Part shown: piece by piece, positions 16,008-21,926 of the stretch | Layout of the letters: every line of letters begins with the position of its first letter | How positions within the stretch are numbered: the first letter of the stretch is position 1 | Origin: GCA-016432345 sp964544105 | GTDB taxonomy: Bacteria; Patescibacteriota; Microgenomatia; Levybacterales; UBA12049 | Length of the DNA stretch: 33,418 nucleotides | Direction: 5' to 3' | Assembly (NCBI GenBank): GCA_964544105.1 | Contig: CAZIZQ010000006.1 | Location: 1 to 33,418 of the forward strand | Made by a program: the position numbers and the translations under genes | The notes under the pieces: model-generated | The model's input: the letters and a program-made list of their open reading frames with translations, nothing else | Told to the model about the DNA's origin: nothing | Database searches by the model: none

Positions 16008-16358
16008 ATGTCAGGCGCAGGAAGTGGTCCCCCCGGGTGGCAGTGTCACCAAGGACACGCGAATTCCCCGGAAACATGGCGCTGCGCAATCGCAAATTGC
16101 GCATCGCTTCGGATACCGGATGTTCGCAATCGAACCGAGGTCGAGACCTACATCCAATGGTCCAGGAATGAAATCCTGGCCTACGATGGAAGGTTGGCAA
16201 TCGCCGATGAAGAAATCCAGAGACTCGCTCTGGAAGTCAGAAGGCTCACGGAGCAACTTGAAGTGACTCCTGAAGCAGCTCCTACCCCGGCAGAAAACGA
16301 TCTTGGCGGAAGCGTCCGCCAAACAGTGAACCGCTTGAAGAAGTGGCTCAACGAATAG
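16008..16358 (+). CDS. Small protein with zinc-knuckle-like N-terminus and coiled coil
   Basis: 116 residues from the ATG with the strong site AAAGGAGGAG 7 nt upstream; the frame is open 25 codons further up but through the leader hairpin. Residues 10-31 (GWQCHQGHANSPETWRC...C) give C13, H17, C26 and C31, resembling a short zinc knuckle of the WxCxxGHxN type. Residues about 40-88 form a charged helix/coiled coil (TEVETYIQWSRNEIL to LEVRRLTEQLE), followed by a Pro/Ala linker and an amphipathic end (SVRQTVNRLKKWLNE). No signal peptide, so probably cytoplasmic. First gene of GC-rich unit 1 with two envelope proteins. Function unknown. Confidence 0.78.
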   Translation: MSGAGSGPPGWQCHQGHANSPETWRCAIANCASLRIPDVRNRTEVETYIQWSRNEILAYDGRLAIADEEIQRLALEVRRLTEQLEVTPEAAPTPAENDLGGSVRQTVNRLKKWLNE

Positions 16359-16369
16359 GAGGACTCTAA

Positions 16370-16609
16370 ATGTGGTCCATGGTGGCGGCGGTTCTCAACA
16401 CCCGATGGAAGGTCGGGCTGGTGGCAATCGTGGTGTTCTTCTTCCTCTGGGAGGTTGGCACCAGGGTTAACCGCTGGGATGGCAGGATAATCCCTGCCTT
16501 CCTGGCATTCACCGTCGCTCTTTGGCTGTACCGCAAGGTACGCCGGGCGACGAGACGGTCGAATTCCGCAGCGCCGGTCAATCCCGCACGTGCGGATAAT
16601 ATCGTTTAA
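16370..16609 (+). CDS. Small two-span membrane protein
   Basis: 79 residues with two hydrophobic spans (about 14-28 KVGLVAIVVFFFLWE; 39-53 IIPAFLAFTVALWLY) around a short basic loop, and a basic C-terminal tail (RKVRRATRRSN). AGGAGG lies 7 nt before the ATG. It is 11 nt after the zinc-knuckle-like gene and 10 nt before the lipoprotein gene, so it is the middle gene of GC-rich unit 1. No family recognised. It could be a partner or anchor of the collagen-like lipoprotein, which is inference from position. Confidence 0.75.
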   Translation: MWSMVAAVLNTRWKVGLVAIVVFFFLWEVGTRVNRWDGRIIPAFLAFTVALWLYRKVRRATRRSNSAAPVNPARADNIV

Positions 16610-16619
16610 GGAGTAGGTC

Positions 16620-17055
16620 ATGGCACGGATCAAGGCTATTCTGGCGACGATGATCGCCCTTTTGATGGTCAGCACTGGCGGCTGTGCCATCTTCCAGGGC
16701 GACAGTCCCCCCGCAGATCCCGCCCAGCCCGTTACCGGTAACCCGGGTGCGTGCTTCGCGGGTTTCGGGGATTGCCCGCCCAGCATCACCCTCGCTGCCG
16801 AACCCAACTCGGTTACTGAAGGCAAGCCGGTCGAGCTCTGGTGGGAGATCGACCGAGCTGAAAAGATAGTCAGCCTCGACGTCCCGGGCGTTGATTCCAA
16901 TGCTCTGGATCCGAAGGCTGGATCCCAGGTGTTTACCCCTGCAAAGGGCGACAACACCTACACCCTGATCGCGGCCGACAAGTATGGCCGCGAAACCACC
17001 GCTACCGTGAAAGTCACGGTAGCAGCTGCCCAGGCTGGTAGCCCGCCGCCCCCGC
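16620..17055 (+). CDS. Lipoprotein with Ig-like domain, 5' part before an assembly gap
   Basis: A signal peptide with lipobox (LLMVSTGGC, Cys22) predicts lipid anchoring. Residues about 58-138 form an Ig/PKD-like domain (SITLAAEPNSVTEGKPVELWWEID to YTLIAADKYGRETTATVKVTV), a common spacer domain in surface proteins. It runs into a poly-proline linker (GSPPPP) where the sequence is lost in 29 N. The collagen-like fragment at 17087 is on the same strand and very probably the rest of the same protein. The two parts are in different frames across the given N count, so the gap length must be wrong by one or two bases if that is true. Confidence 0.8.
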
Positions 17056-17084
17056 NNNNNNNNNNNNNNNNNNNNNNNNNNNNN
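17056..17084. other. Assembly gap (29 N)
   Basis: Falls between a proline-rich linker and a collagen repeat. Both are GC-rich and repetitive, which explains the failed assembly. The length is probably an estimate. Confidence 0.95.
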
Positions 17085-17086
17085 AT

Positions 17087-18298
17087 ACTAGTCAGGGTCC
17101 CAAGGGAGACAAGGGCGACACTGGACCGGTTGGTGCGCAAGGCCCGGTTGGTCCCAAGGGAGACAAGGGTGATAAAGGAGACACTGGTCCCGCTGGTGCA
17201 GGTGTAGTCACAACGGCCGACGTTAAGAAGGCTGTTGATGAGTACTTCGTCAAGAACCCTGCTGCCAAGCCGACGGACGCCGAACTCACGGCAATCGTCA
17301 AGGCGCACCTGGACAAGAATCCTCCCGCTGGAAATGTGGGAGCACCGACTGATGCCCAGGTTTTGACTGCCCTCAAGGCGCTTTGCCTCGAAAAGGGTAA
17401 GGGCGGTGGCGACCCGTGTGTTCCGGGTGGAATTGGCCAGGTTGGTCCTCAGGGACCGAAGGGCGACACTGGACCCGCTGGTCCGCAAGGCCCCGCAGGT
17501 CCTGCTGGTCCTGCTGGTTCTGGAAATGGTATCGCAACGCTTCCCTGCCGCGGAGACAAGATCTCCACAGCGAACGAGGTGAACGTTGCCGGACCGCAGC
17601 GCCAAGAAATTGGTGGCGGCGGAGGCCAGCATGCCGACTTCTATCCCGACCGGGGCGTTCTCTCCATTTCCTACATTGTTCCTCCCCAGAAGCCGGGTCG
17701 GTGGATGGGATTCGGGAGCATCTGGGAGTGGAATGGCCCCGAGTGCGCCGGTTACGACTACGTGACCGACGCAACCAACTACGCCAAAGGTCGTTTGGAC
17801 CAAGGCCACTCTGGCCTGGTCATCGACCTTCGAGACAACGCTCCCAAGCTGGTCGCCAACGTTGGCAAGCTTAGCGAGCAGGCGATCAAGGACCTGGTGG
17901 CGGTTCACAACCGCAGCCAGCAGCCCGCGATCACGCTGTCGTCGTTCACAGTCGGCGGGACTGTCGCTCCCGCGGCGTCCCAGGCTCCGGCGCCGGCAGG
18001 TGGCGTATGTCCTCGGGCAACCGAGAAGACATACACGACGCCGTCGGATATAGCGGTCAAGGGGCCGGCCATTGTTCTGCCCTGGTGGAACAATGGCGTG
18101 CCCAAATTTGGCCAGGAGCAGGTTCGTGTCCTGCTCCGCTCCGGCGAGTCTACCAGCTTCGTCCAGATGATGGGCAAAAGCTGGGAGTACCAGGATAACG
18201 CTGCTTGCAGCGCCAACCTGGACAAGGAGTTCGCCAACGCTGGCGGACTCACGACCAAAACCGTGCAGGATCTGCGCGGTGAAGGCCTCGCTCGGTAA
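17087..18298 (+). CDS. Collagen-like surface protein, 3' part after an assembly gap
   Basis: 403 residues after the gap. The first Gly-X-Y stretch is GPKGDKGDTGPVGAQGPVGP and onward. Then comes an Ala/Lys-rich helical part (ADVKKAVDEYFVKNPAAK), a second Gly-X-Y stretch (GPQGPKGDTGPAGPQGPAG...) and a Cys/Trp domain (IATLPCRGDK to IKDLVAVHNR). After an Ala/Pro linker is a C-terminal domain starting CPRATEKTYTT and ending LRGEGLAR. That last domain recurs in the protein at 20087 and more distantly in the one at 18734. Collagen-like triple helices form stalks on bacterial surfaces, so this is probably a trimeric lipid-anchored stalk with adhesive or enzymatic heads. Head function unknown. Confidence 0.82.
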   Translation, partial: TSQGPKGDKGDTGPVGAQGPVGPKGDKGDKGDTGPAGAGVVTTADVKKAVDEYFVKNPAAKPTDAELTAIVKAHLDKNPPAGNVGAPTDAQVLTALKALCLEKGKGGGDPCVPGGIGQVGPQGPKGDTGPAGPQGPAGPAGPAGSGNGIATLPCRGDKISTANEVNVAGPQRQEIGGGGGQHADFYPDRGVLSISYIVPPQKPGRWMGFGSIWEWNGPECAGYDYVTDATNYAKGRLDQGHSGLVIDLRDNAPKLVANVGKLSEQAIKDLVAVHNRSQQPAITLSSFTVGGTVAPAASQAPAPAGGVCPRATEKTYTTPSDIAVKGPAIVLPWWNNGVPKFGQEQVRVLLRSGESTSFVQMMGKSWEYQDNAACSANLDKEFANAGGLTTKTVQDLRGEGLAR

Positions 18299-18323
18299 AG
18301 CGATTACGTAAGGGGGAACCTGT

Positions 18324-18422
18324 ATGTCAGGAGAGGGAGACCATGATGGTTTAGTGGAATGTGTCAAATTGCTGACACCCTTCGCCAAGCGGCGAACCAC
18401 CAAACCCCCATGCTCCCTCTCC
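18324..18422 (+). terminator. End-of-unit stem-loop of unit 1, with embedded short ORF
   Basis: GGAGAGGGAG (from 18330) pairs with CTCCCTCTCC (ends 18422). The pairing is extended by CCATG and GGTTTAGTGG pairs, and two small hairpins lie in the loop (GTGTCA/TGACAC, TTCGCC/GGCGAA). 25 nt after the stop codon, GGGGG-N7-ATG (18324) opens a frame that runs through the stem. A second perfect 10-bp hairpin TTTGTCTCGT/ACGAGACAAA follows at 18431-18458. No long T run. Confidence 0.65.
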
Positions 18423-18529
18423 CCCTTAACTTTGTCTCGTATATTTTTACGAGACAAAGATAGAGGGATTTTCTTTGGCACAGTTTAAGTAAACAATTGC
18501 TGTTTACCCTGAGCTTACCGAAGGGCTCT

Positions 18530-18617
18530 TTAACAAGACATACAGAAATAACCCTTACTCCACGGTCCGCATTGCGCTTCTGTGTAGCAACAACACGGAA
18601 CGCGTTGTGGATCGTGG
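18530..18617 (+). ncRNA. Structured leader of GC-rich unit 2
   Basis: TTAACAAGACATACAG (18530-18545) is followed by a hairpin with arms 18560-18584 (CCACGGTCCGCATTGCG...) and 18594-18617 (...GGATCGTGG). It pairs almost throughout apart from one bulged C, with G-U pairs. A strong Shine-Dalgarno sequence AAAGGAGG stands 20 nt after it, but no ATG follows there. The next gene starts at 18734 behind its own AAAGGAGA. Either a start codon was lost or a short non-ATG ORF exists. Confidence 0.72.
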
Positions 18618-18733
18618 ATGGCTATATATCGAACGCAAAGGAGGCGACGAATCTGATAATCTGGTTTGACTCGAGCTAAGTCTCACACCGATCGGACCCC
18701 GCGTGTTGCGGATTACGGCAAAGGAGAAGCTTC

Positions 18734-19663
18734 ATGAGTGGGCTCAAAAAATTGGTCCCCATAGCAATGGGTATAATACTGCTTCTCGTGGCTGCTTTGG
18801 GGTGGTTCAACACCCCTCCCGCTTCGGCGGCCGACGAGTCCCTTCTACCCTATATCCCTCGGGTGACGTCCATTTACCGCGAAACGCGGCCGGACGTCAA
18901 CTCCTGGGTGATCCGGGTAGATTTTGGGGCGACCCCGTACTGGCTCTGGCCTACCACCAGAGCTGATATGCAGGCACCAACCAGCTTCGGCCGGTACGTC
19001 GACGACTGGAACTACAGTGACCCAGTCGGCCACTGGATTTTCTGGTGGGACGACTGGACTGGCTTGCGTCACTACGTCGACGTGGGATCGGCAATCCGCC
19101 GATCAACTGGCGAAGGCGGCACTCTGATTGCCGCTCAAGGAGAAACCGTCGTTGGGACCCATATCGAGCTTTCGGATGGCCGGTTTGCAGACAACTGCTA
19201 CTACCGAGCCCTCCCGATAGAAGCTCGGGTAAAAACTGGAACGATCATGCCCTGGCAAGGTGAAAGCCTTAACCAGGTAGTCTGCAACTTCCAGTACCCC
19301 CAGCCCCCAACACCGACTCCTACGGCAACACCCGTTGCAACCGCGACGCCAACACCCTGTTGCCCGCCGCCCCCGCCGGCTGGTTGCATAGCTTTAGAAC
19401 AGCACCATTCGCCCAACGGAGACTGGTACCCTGGACAGACGTCCGGACTAGTCGAGGTTCATGTCTGGTGGCCCAATTTCACTCAGGAGCGAAAGCTCCT
19501 ACTTGAGTCTTGGCAGCGGCCCGGCTTCATCAATGGCGGAGGATCCGCCTGGAGTTGGCCGGTTGGCTGCGAACAAGGCGCGCGTAGCGCCTTCCAAAAC
19601 CAGGCTGCCTGGATCCCCCAGGTAAGCCTGGACCAGCTTCGCAACGAAGGCAGGACCAAGTAG
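18734..19663 (+). CDS. Exported Trp-rich protein with Pro/Thr linker and Cys C-terminal domain
   Basis: 309 residues. Signal peptide with AxA site (NTPPASA-AD, about residue 33). The N-terminal domain (34-190) is rich in W and Y (VGHWIFWWDDWTGLRHYVDVG). A Pro/Thr linker (PTPTPTATPVATATPTP) leads to CCPPPPP and a C-terminal domain (about 215-309) with C, W-W and C (VHVWWPNFTQ, WSWPVGCEQG) and the helical end VSLDQLRNEGRTK. That end matches in layout the C-termini of the proteins at 17087 and 20087. No known family. The GC-rich codon use contrasts with its AT-rich flanks. Likely secreted or surface-attached. Confidence 0.78.
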   Translation: MSGLKKLVPIAMGIILLLVAALGWFNTPPASAADESLLPYIPRVTSIYRETRPDVNSWVIRVDFGATPYWLWPTTRADMQAPTSFGRYVDDWNYSDPVGHWIFWWDDWTGLRHYVDVGSAIRRSTGEGGTLIAAQGETVVGTHIELSDGRFADNCYYRALPIEARVKTGTIMPWQGESLNQVVCNFQYPQPPTPTPTATPVATATPTPCCPPPPPAGCIALEQHHSPNGDWYPGQTSGLVEVHVWWPNFTQERKLLLESWQRPGFINGGGSAWSWPVGCEQGARSAFQNQAAWIPQVSLDQLRNEGRTK

Positions 19664-19688
19664 GTAGATCTCACAAGGAGGAACTTGT

Positions 19689-19729
19689 ATGTCTAAAGGA
19701 GAGGGAGCCGCCAACGCGACTCCCTCTCC
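19689..19729 (+). terminator. End-of-unit stem-loop of unit 2, with embedded 15-codon ORF
   Basis: GGAGAGGGAG (19698-19707) and CTCCCTCTCC (19720-19729) form a perfect 10-bp stem. AAGGAGGAACTTGTATG places a strong Shine-Dalgarno site and ATG (19689) 25 nt after the stop codon. The frame MSKGEGAANATPSPP runs through both arms. CCCCC follows the stem and no T run. Confidence 0.7.
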
Positions 19730-19775
19730 CCCGTAACTTGATTATAATAATTATAAATAGAAATATATTGGGGTC

Positions 19776-19804
19776 TTGACAAGACCTATAATATATGTTA
19801 TAAT
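19776..19804 (+). promoter_or_regulatory. Consensus promoter upstream of unit 3
   Basis: Perfect TTGACA (19776-19781), 17-nt spacer and perfect TATAAT (19799-19804). The spacer has AGACCTATAATATATGT, a near copy of that in the 14874 promoter. Transcription should begin near 19811. Confidence 0.85.
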
Positions 19805-19810
19805 GCCGTT

Positions 19811-19901
19811 TACATTCGAAAATCTTATTTGTAGCTGGAGAGAAGCACTATCTCTTGCAAAAAAGTTCTTCTCCCCAACTATAAAAAGTTGGGTTTTTTT
19901 T
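19811..19901 (+). ncRNA. Candidate small RNA or attenuator of about 91 nt
   Basis: From the predicted start of the 19776 promoter to an intrinsic terminator (stem CCCAACT/AGTTGGG at 19874-19893 with eight T to 19901). No ORF with a start fits well. GGAG-A-GAAG (from about 19837) can pair with CTTCTCC just before the terminator. Beyond it, TTTTTGGC/GCCAAAAA (from about 19898) can compete with the terminator's T run. So this may be a free sRNA or a transcription attenuator controlling unit 3. Confidence 0.5.
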
Positions 19902-19943
19902 GGCCTCAACTCAAAAAGCTTGAGCCTGAATAAGCCAAAAATA

Positions 19944-20053
19944 AGCACATTAACAAGGCATACAGAAAAATCTCCCTTCACCCGCCCTATAGCGGTCTCT
20001 GGTACCTATCAATAATAGGAGTGCTTACTTAGGGACCGTGATACGGCTGGTGA
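19944..20053 (+). ncRNA. Structured leader of GC-rich unit 3
   Basis: AGCACATTAACAAGG-CATACAG (19944-19965), then a hairpin with arms 19978-20000 and 20031-20053. Nineteen of 23 arm positions pair exactly, although the sequence differs from units 1 and 2. A smaller hairpin CCTAT/ATAGG sits in its loop. AAGGAGGG and the ATG at 20087 follow. Same position and fold as the leaders at 15869 and 18530. Confidence 0.75.
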
Positions 20054-20086
20054 AGGTAGAAAATAGTTTCAAGGAGGGCATCACTG

Positions 20087-20872
20087 ATGAAGGATTTCGG
20101 TAAAAGCGCAGGAAACGTCATTGGGACTTTCCTGATCGCAGTCCTAATTCTGGTCTGCCTCGCGGCATTCAGCCCGACGCTTCGGGTGCTAGGGAGCCTC
20201 ACAATTGCTCCCTGGAGCGATGCTACACCATATGTCTCTGGCATGTGGAACGGCATCGGAGGAGCGATCAGCAAAACGCTCCCGCAACTCACCGCACCGA
20301 CGGCTGCTCCTGCTCCGGCGCCTGCAGCTCCCGCGATACCCGCAGCTCCGGCTGGTTCAGCGACTCATTGTCCGGATGGCGGACTCAGGGGTGAAACCTT
20401 TCCTGACAGGGAAAACGGCGTCGAAGGCCTTCGGCATCGAGACGCGGTTACCTGTAAGTACAGTTTTACCCCGCCCCCTGGCGCTGCTCCGGCGCCTGCA
20501 GCTCCCGCGATACCCGCAGCTCCGGCTGCTCCTGCTCCCGTCGCACAGGCACGGCAAGTTGCGGCAGCCCCCGCTGCCCAAGGCTGCCCTCCGGCGAAGG
20601 AGAACACCTACACATCCAATACGGATGTGACGGTGAGCGGCCCGGCCATTGTCCACCCGTGGTGGAACACCGGCGTCCCGAGCTTTGGGCAAGCCCAGGT
20701 TCGGACCAAGGTGGAGGCCGGACAAACGGTCACGTTTGTTGGTATGCAAGGCAAGAGCTGGGTGTACGCCCAGAATCCTGCCTGCGCGGCCAACCTTGAT
20801 AAGGAACTCGCGAATGCGAGCTTCCCGGTCAAGACAGTGGCTGAATTGAAGGCCGAGGATCTGGCTCAATGA
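20087..20872 (+). CDS. Membrane-anchored Ala/Pro-rich exported protein with Cys C-terminal domain
   Basis: 261 residues. A hydrophobic segment near the N-terminus (about 10-30, NVIGTFLIAVLILVCLAA) serves as signal anchor. Two copies of an APAPAAPAIPAAPA linker flank a Cys-containing segment (HCPDGGLRGETFPDR to VTCKYSF). The C-terminal domain is CPPAKENTYTSNTDVTVSGPAIVHPWWN to VAELKAEDLAQ, clearly homologous by eye to the C-terminus of the 17087 protein (shared GPAIV, PWWN, FGQ, QVR, GKSW, C.ANLDKE.AN). AAGGAGGG precedes the ATG. Sole gene of unit 3. Function unknown; the shared domain may be a binding or assembly module. Confidence 0.78.
   Translation: MKDFGKSAGNVIGTFLIAVLILVCLAAFSPTLRVLGSLTIAPWSDATPYVSGMWNGIGGAISKTLPQLTAPTAAPAPAPAAPAIPAAPAGSATHCPDGGLRGETFPDRENGVEGLRHRDAVTCKYSFTPPPGAAPAPAAPAIPAAPAAPAPVAQARQVAAAPAAQGCPPAKENTYTSNTDVTVSGPAIVHPWWNTGVPSFGQAQVRTKVEAGQTVTFVGMQGKSWVYAQNPACAANLDKELANASFPVKTVAELKAEDLAQ
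20312..20528 (+). repeat. 43-bp direct repeat pair within the 20087 gene
   Basis: 20312-20354 and 20486-20528 are identical 43-mers coding for the Ala/Pro linker. They indicate duplication of linker plus segment and could recombine to delete 174 bp (58 codons) in frame. Confidence 0.8.
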
Positions 20873-20895
20873 GCCAATATCAAGGGAGCATCTGT

Positions 20896-20963
20896 ATGCT
20901 GGGTCCGCCTAGGCGGATCAAGGAGAGGTAGGTCTAATGACTTACATACCAACCTACCTCTCC
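20896..20963 (+). terminator. End-of-unit stem-loop of unit 3, with embedded 11-codon ORF
   Basis: GGAGAGGTAGGT (20922-20933) and ACCTACCTCTCC (20952-20963) form a perfect 12-bp stem, followed by CCCCTTTCTTTT. An ATG at 20896, 23 nt after the stop codon and behind AAGGGAG, opens MLGPPRRIKER, whose stop lies in the left arm. A palindrome TCCGCCT/AGGCGGA (20904-20917) precedes the stem. Confidence 0.7.
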
Positions 20964-21026
20964 CCCTTTCTTTTATCTACAAGATACAGTAAAATCTTGC
21001 AGGTAAAAACCAAGGGAGAAAAAATT

Positions 21027-21920
21027 ATGAAAAAACAAATAAAACCATTAGTCTCTGTCATAATGCCTGTTTATAATGCGGGAGATTTTCTTGTGGAAGC
21101 AATACAAAGCATCCTAAATCAAACGTATAAAAACTTTGAGTTTATTATTGTCGACGATGCATCAACAGATAACTTTTGGAAAATAATCCAAAAGTACCAA
21201 AAACAAAATCCCAAAATTATCCGTGCTATTCGTATGGAAAAAAATCTTAATTGTGGTGGGGACACTTGTGCAAACGAAGCATTAAAATTAGCCACTGGAA
21301 CATACATTGCACGTATGGATGCAGACGATATCGCATATCCACAACGTCTCGAAAAACAAGTTGCATTTCTCAACTCTCATCCAAAAATCTTTCTGGTTGG
21401 CTCAAACGCTGATGTTATTAACAAAAAAGGTGTAATTATTGGTGAAAAAACCGAACCAGAAACACCAAAAGAAATCAATAATGCATATTTTGGTTTCCAT
21501 CCCATGATCCATCCAACTTGTATGTTTCGACGCATGCTTGGTAAAAAACCATTTCTATATCAAATACGATACAGCGCCAATAACGATTACTACACTTTTT
21601 TTCAACTTATCTGCAAAGGTAAAAAGTTTGCCAACATACCAGAAAAACTCCTTTTATACCGAATCCATGGTAATAACGCCACCTTTATCCATCTTAAAGA
21701 AAAATTTATGAACTCTCTAAAAATTCGGTTATCTATGGTAAAAGAGTTTGGTTACAAACCAAAAACAACAGACATGGCAGTTCTTTTACTCCAGACAATT
21801 ATAGTATTTGGATTACCCGAATCCATACTTACCCAACTTTATCTTTTTGCAAAAGGTATAATAAAAATTCCTCTTTTTAAAATACGATTTGCTCCTGCAA
21901 AGACTTTAGCAGTACAATAA
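21027..21920 (+). CDS. Family 2 glycosyltransferase
   Basis: 297 residues from the ATG at 21027 (AAGGGAG 9 nt upstream). The open frame extends 30 codons further up into the unit 3 terminator and is rejected. The GT-A fold is plain: VSVIMPVYNAGDFLVEAIQS, FIIVDDASTD, then ARMDADDIAYPQRLEKQ with the DxD metal/nucleotide-sugar site. It transfers a sugar from a nucleotide donor on the cytoplasmic side. The 6-nt gap to the GT-C-like gene indicates an operon for surface glycan synthesis. AT-rich, unlike unit 3 just upstream. Confidence 0.93.
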   Translation: MKKQIKPLVSVIMPVYNAGDFLVEAIQSILNQTYKNFEFIIVDDASTDNFWKIIQKYQKQNPKIIRAIRMEKNLNCGGDTCANEALKLATGTYIARMDADDIAYPQRLEKQVAFLNSHPKIFLVGSNADVINKKGVIIGEKTEPETPKEINNAYFGFHPMIHPTCMFRRMLGKKPFLYQIRYSANNDYYTFFQLICKGKKFANIPEKLLLYRIHGNNATFIHLKEKFMNSLKIRLSMVKEFGYKPKTTDMAVLLLQTIIVFGLPESILTQLYLFAKGIIKIPLFKIRFAPAKTLAVQ

Positions 21921-21926
21921 ACTTAC

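Noticed and set aside
16181..16957. 258-codon open frame on the minus strand
   Set aside because: Antisense to three coherent plus-strand genes with strong Shine-Dalgarno sites; its protein looks random.
16958..18481. 507-codon open frame on the minus strand
   Set aside because: It is the complement of the collagen-like gene. High GC leaves antisense frames open, and its own protein is low-complexity with no promoter or Shine-Dalgarno site.
18497..18679. 60-codon ORF over the unit 2 leader
   Set aside because: It runs through the GTTAACA-type element and hairpin, whose conservation is at RNA level; the start lacks a ribosome site.
15869..20053. Leader hairpins read as integron attC sites
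   Set aside because: Bulged long hairpins resemble folded attC, but the RYYYAAC/GTTRRRY core pairs are not at the stem ends, no integron integrase is present, and the units have their own promoters and lie on both strands.
15679..20963. Prophage
   Set aside because: Collagen-like and fibre-like repeats suggested tail proteins, but no capsid, terminase, portal or integrase gene is present and each unit has its own promoter, leader and end structure.
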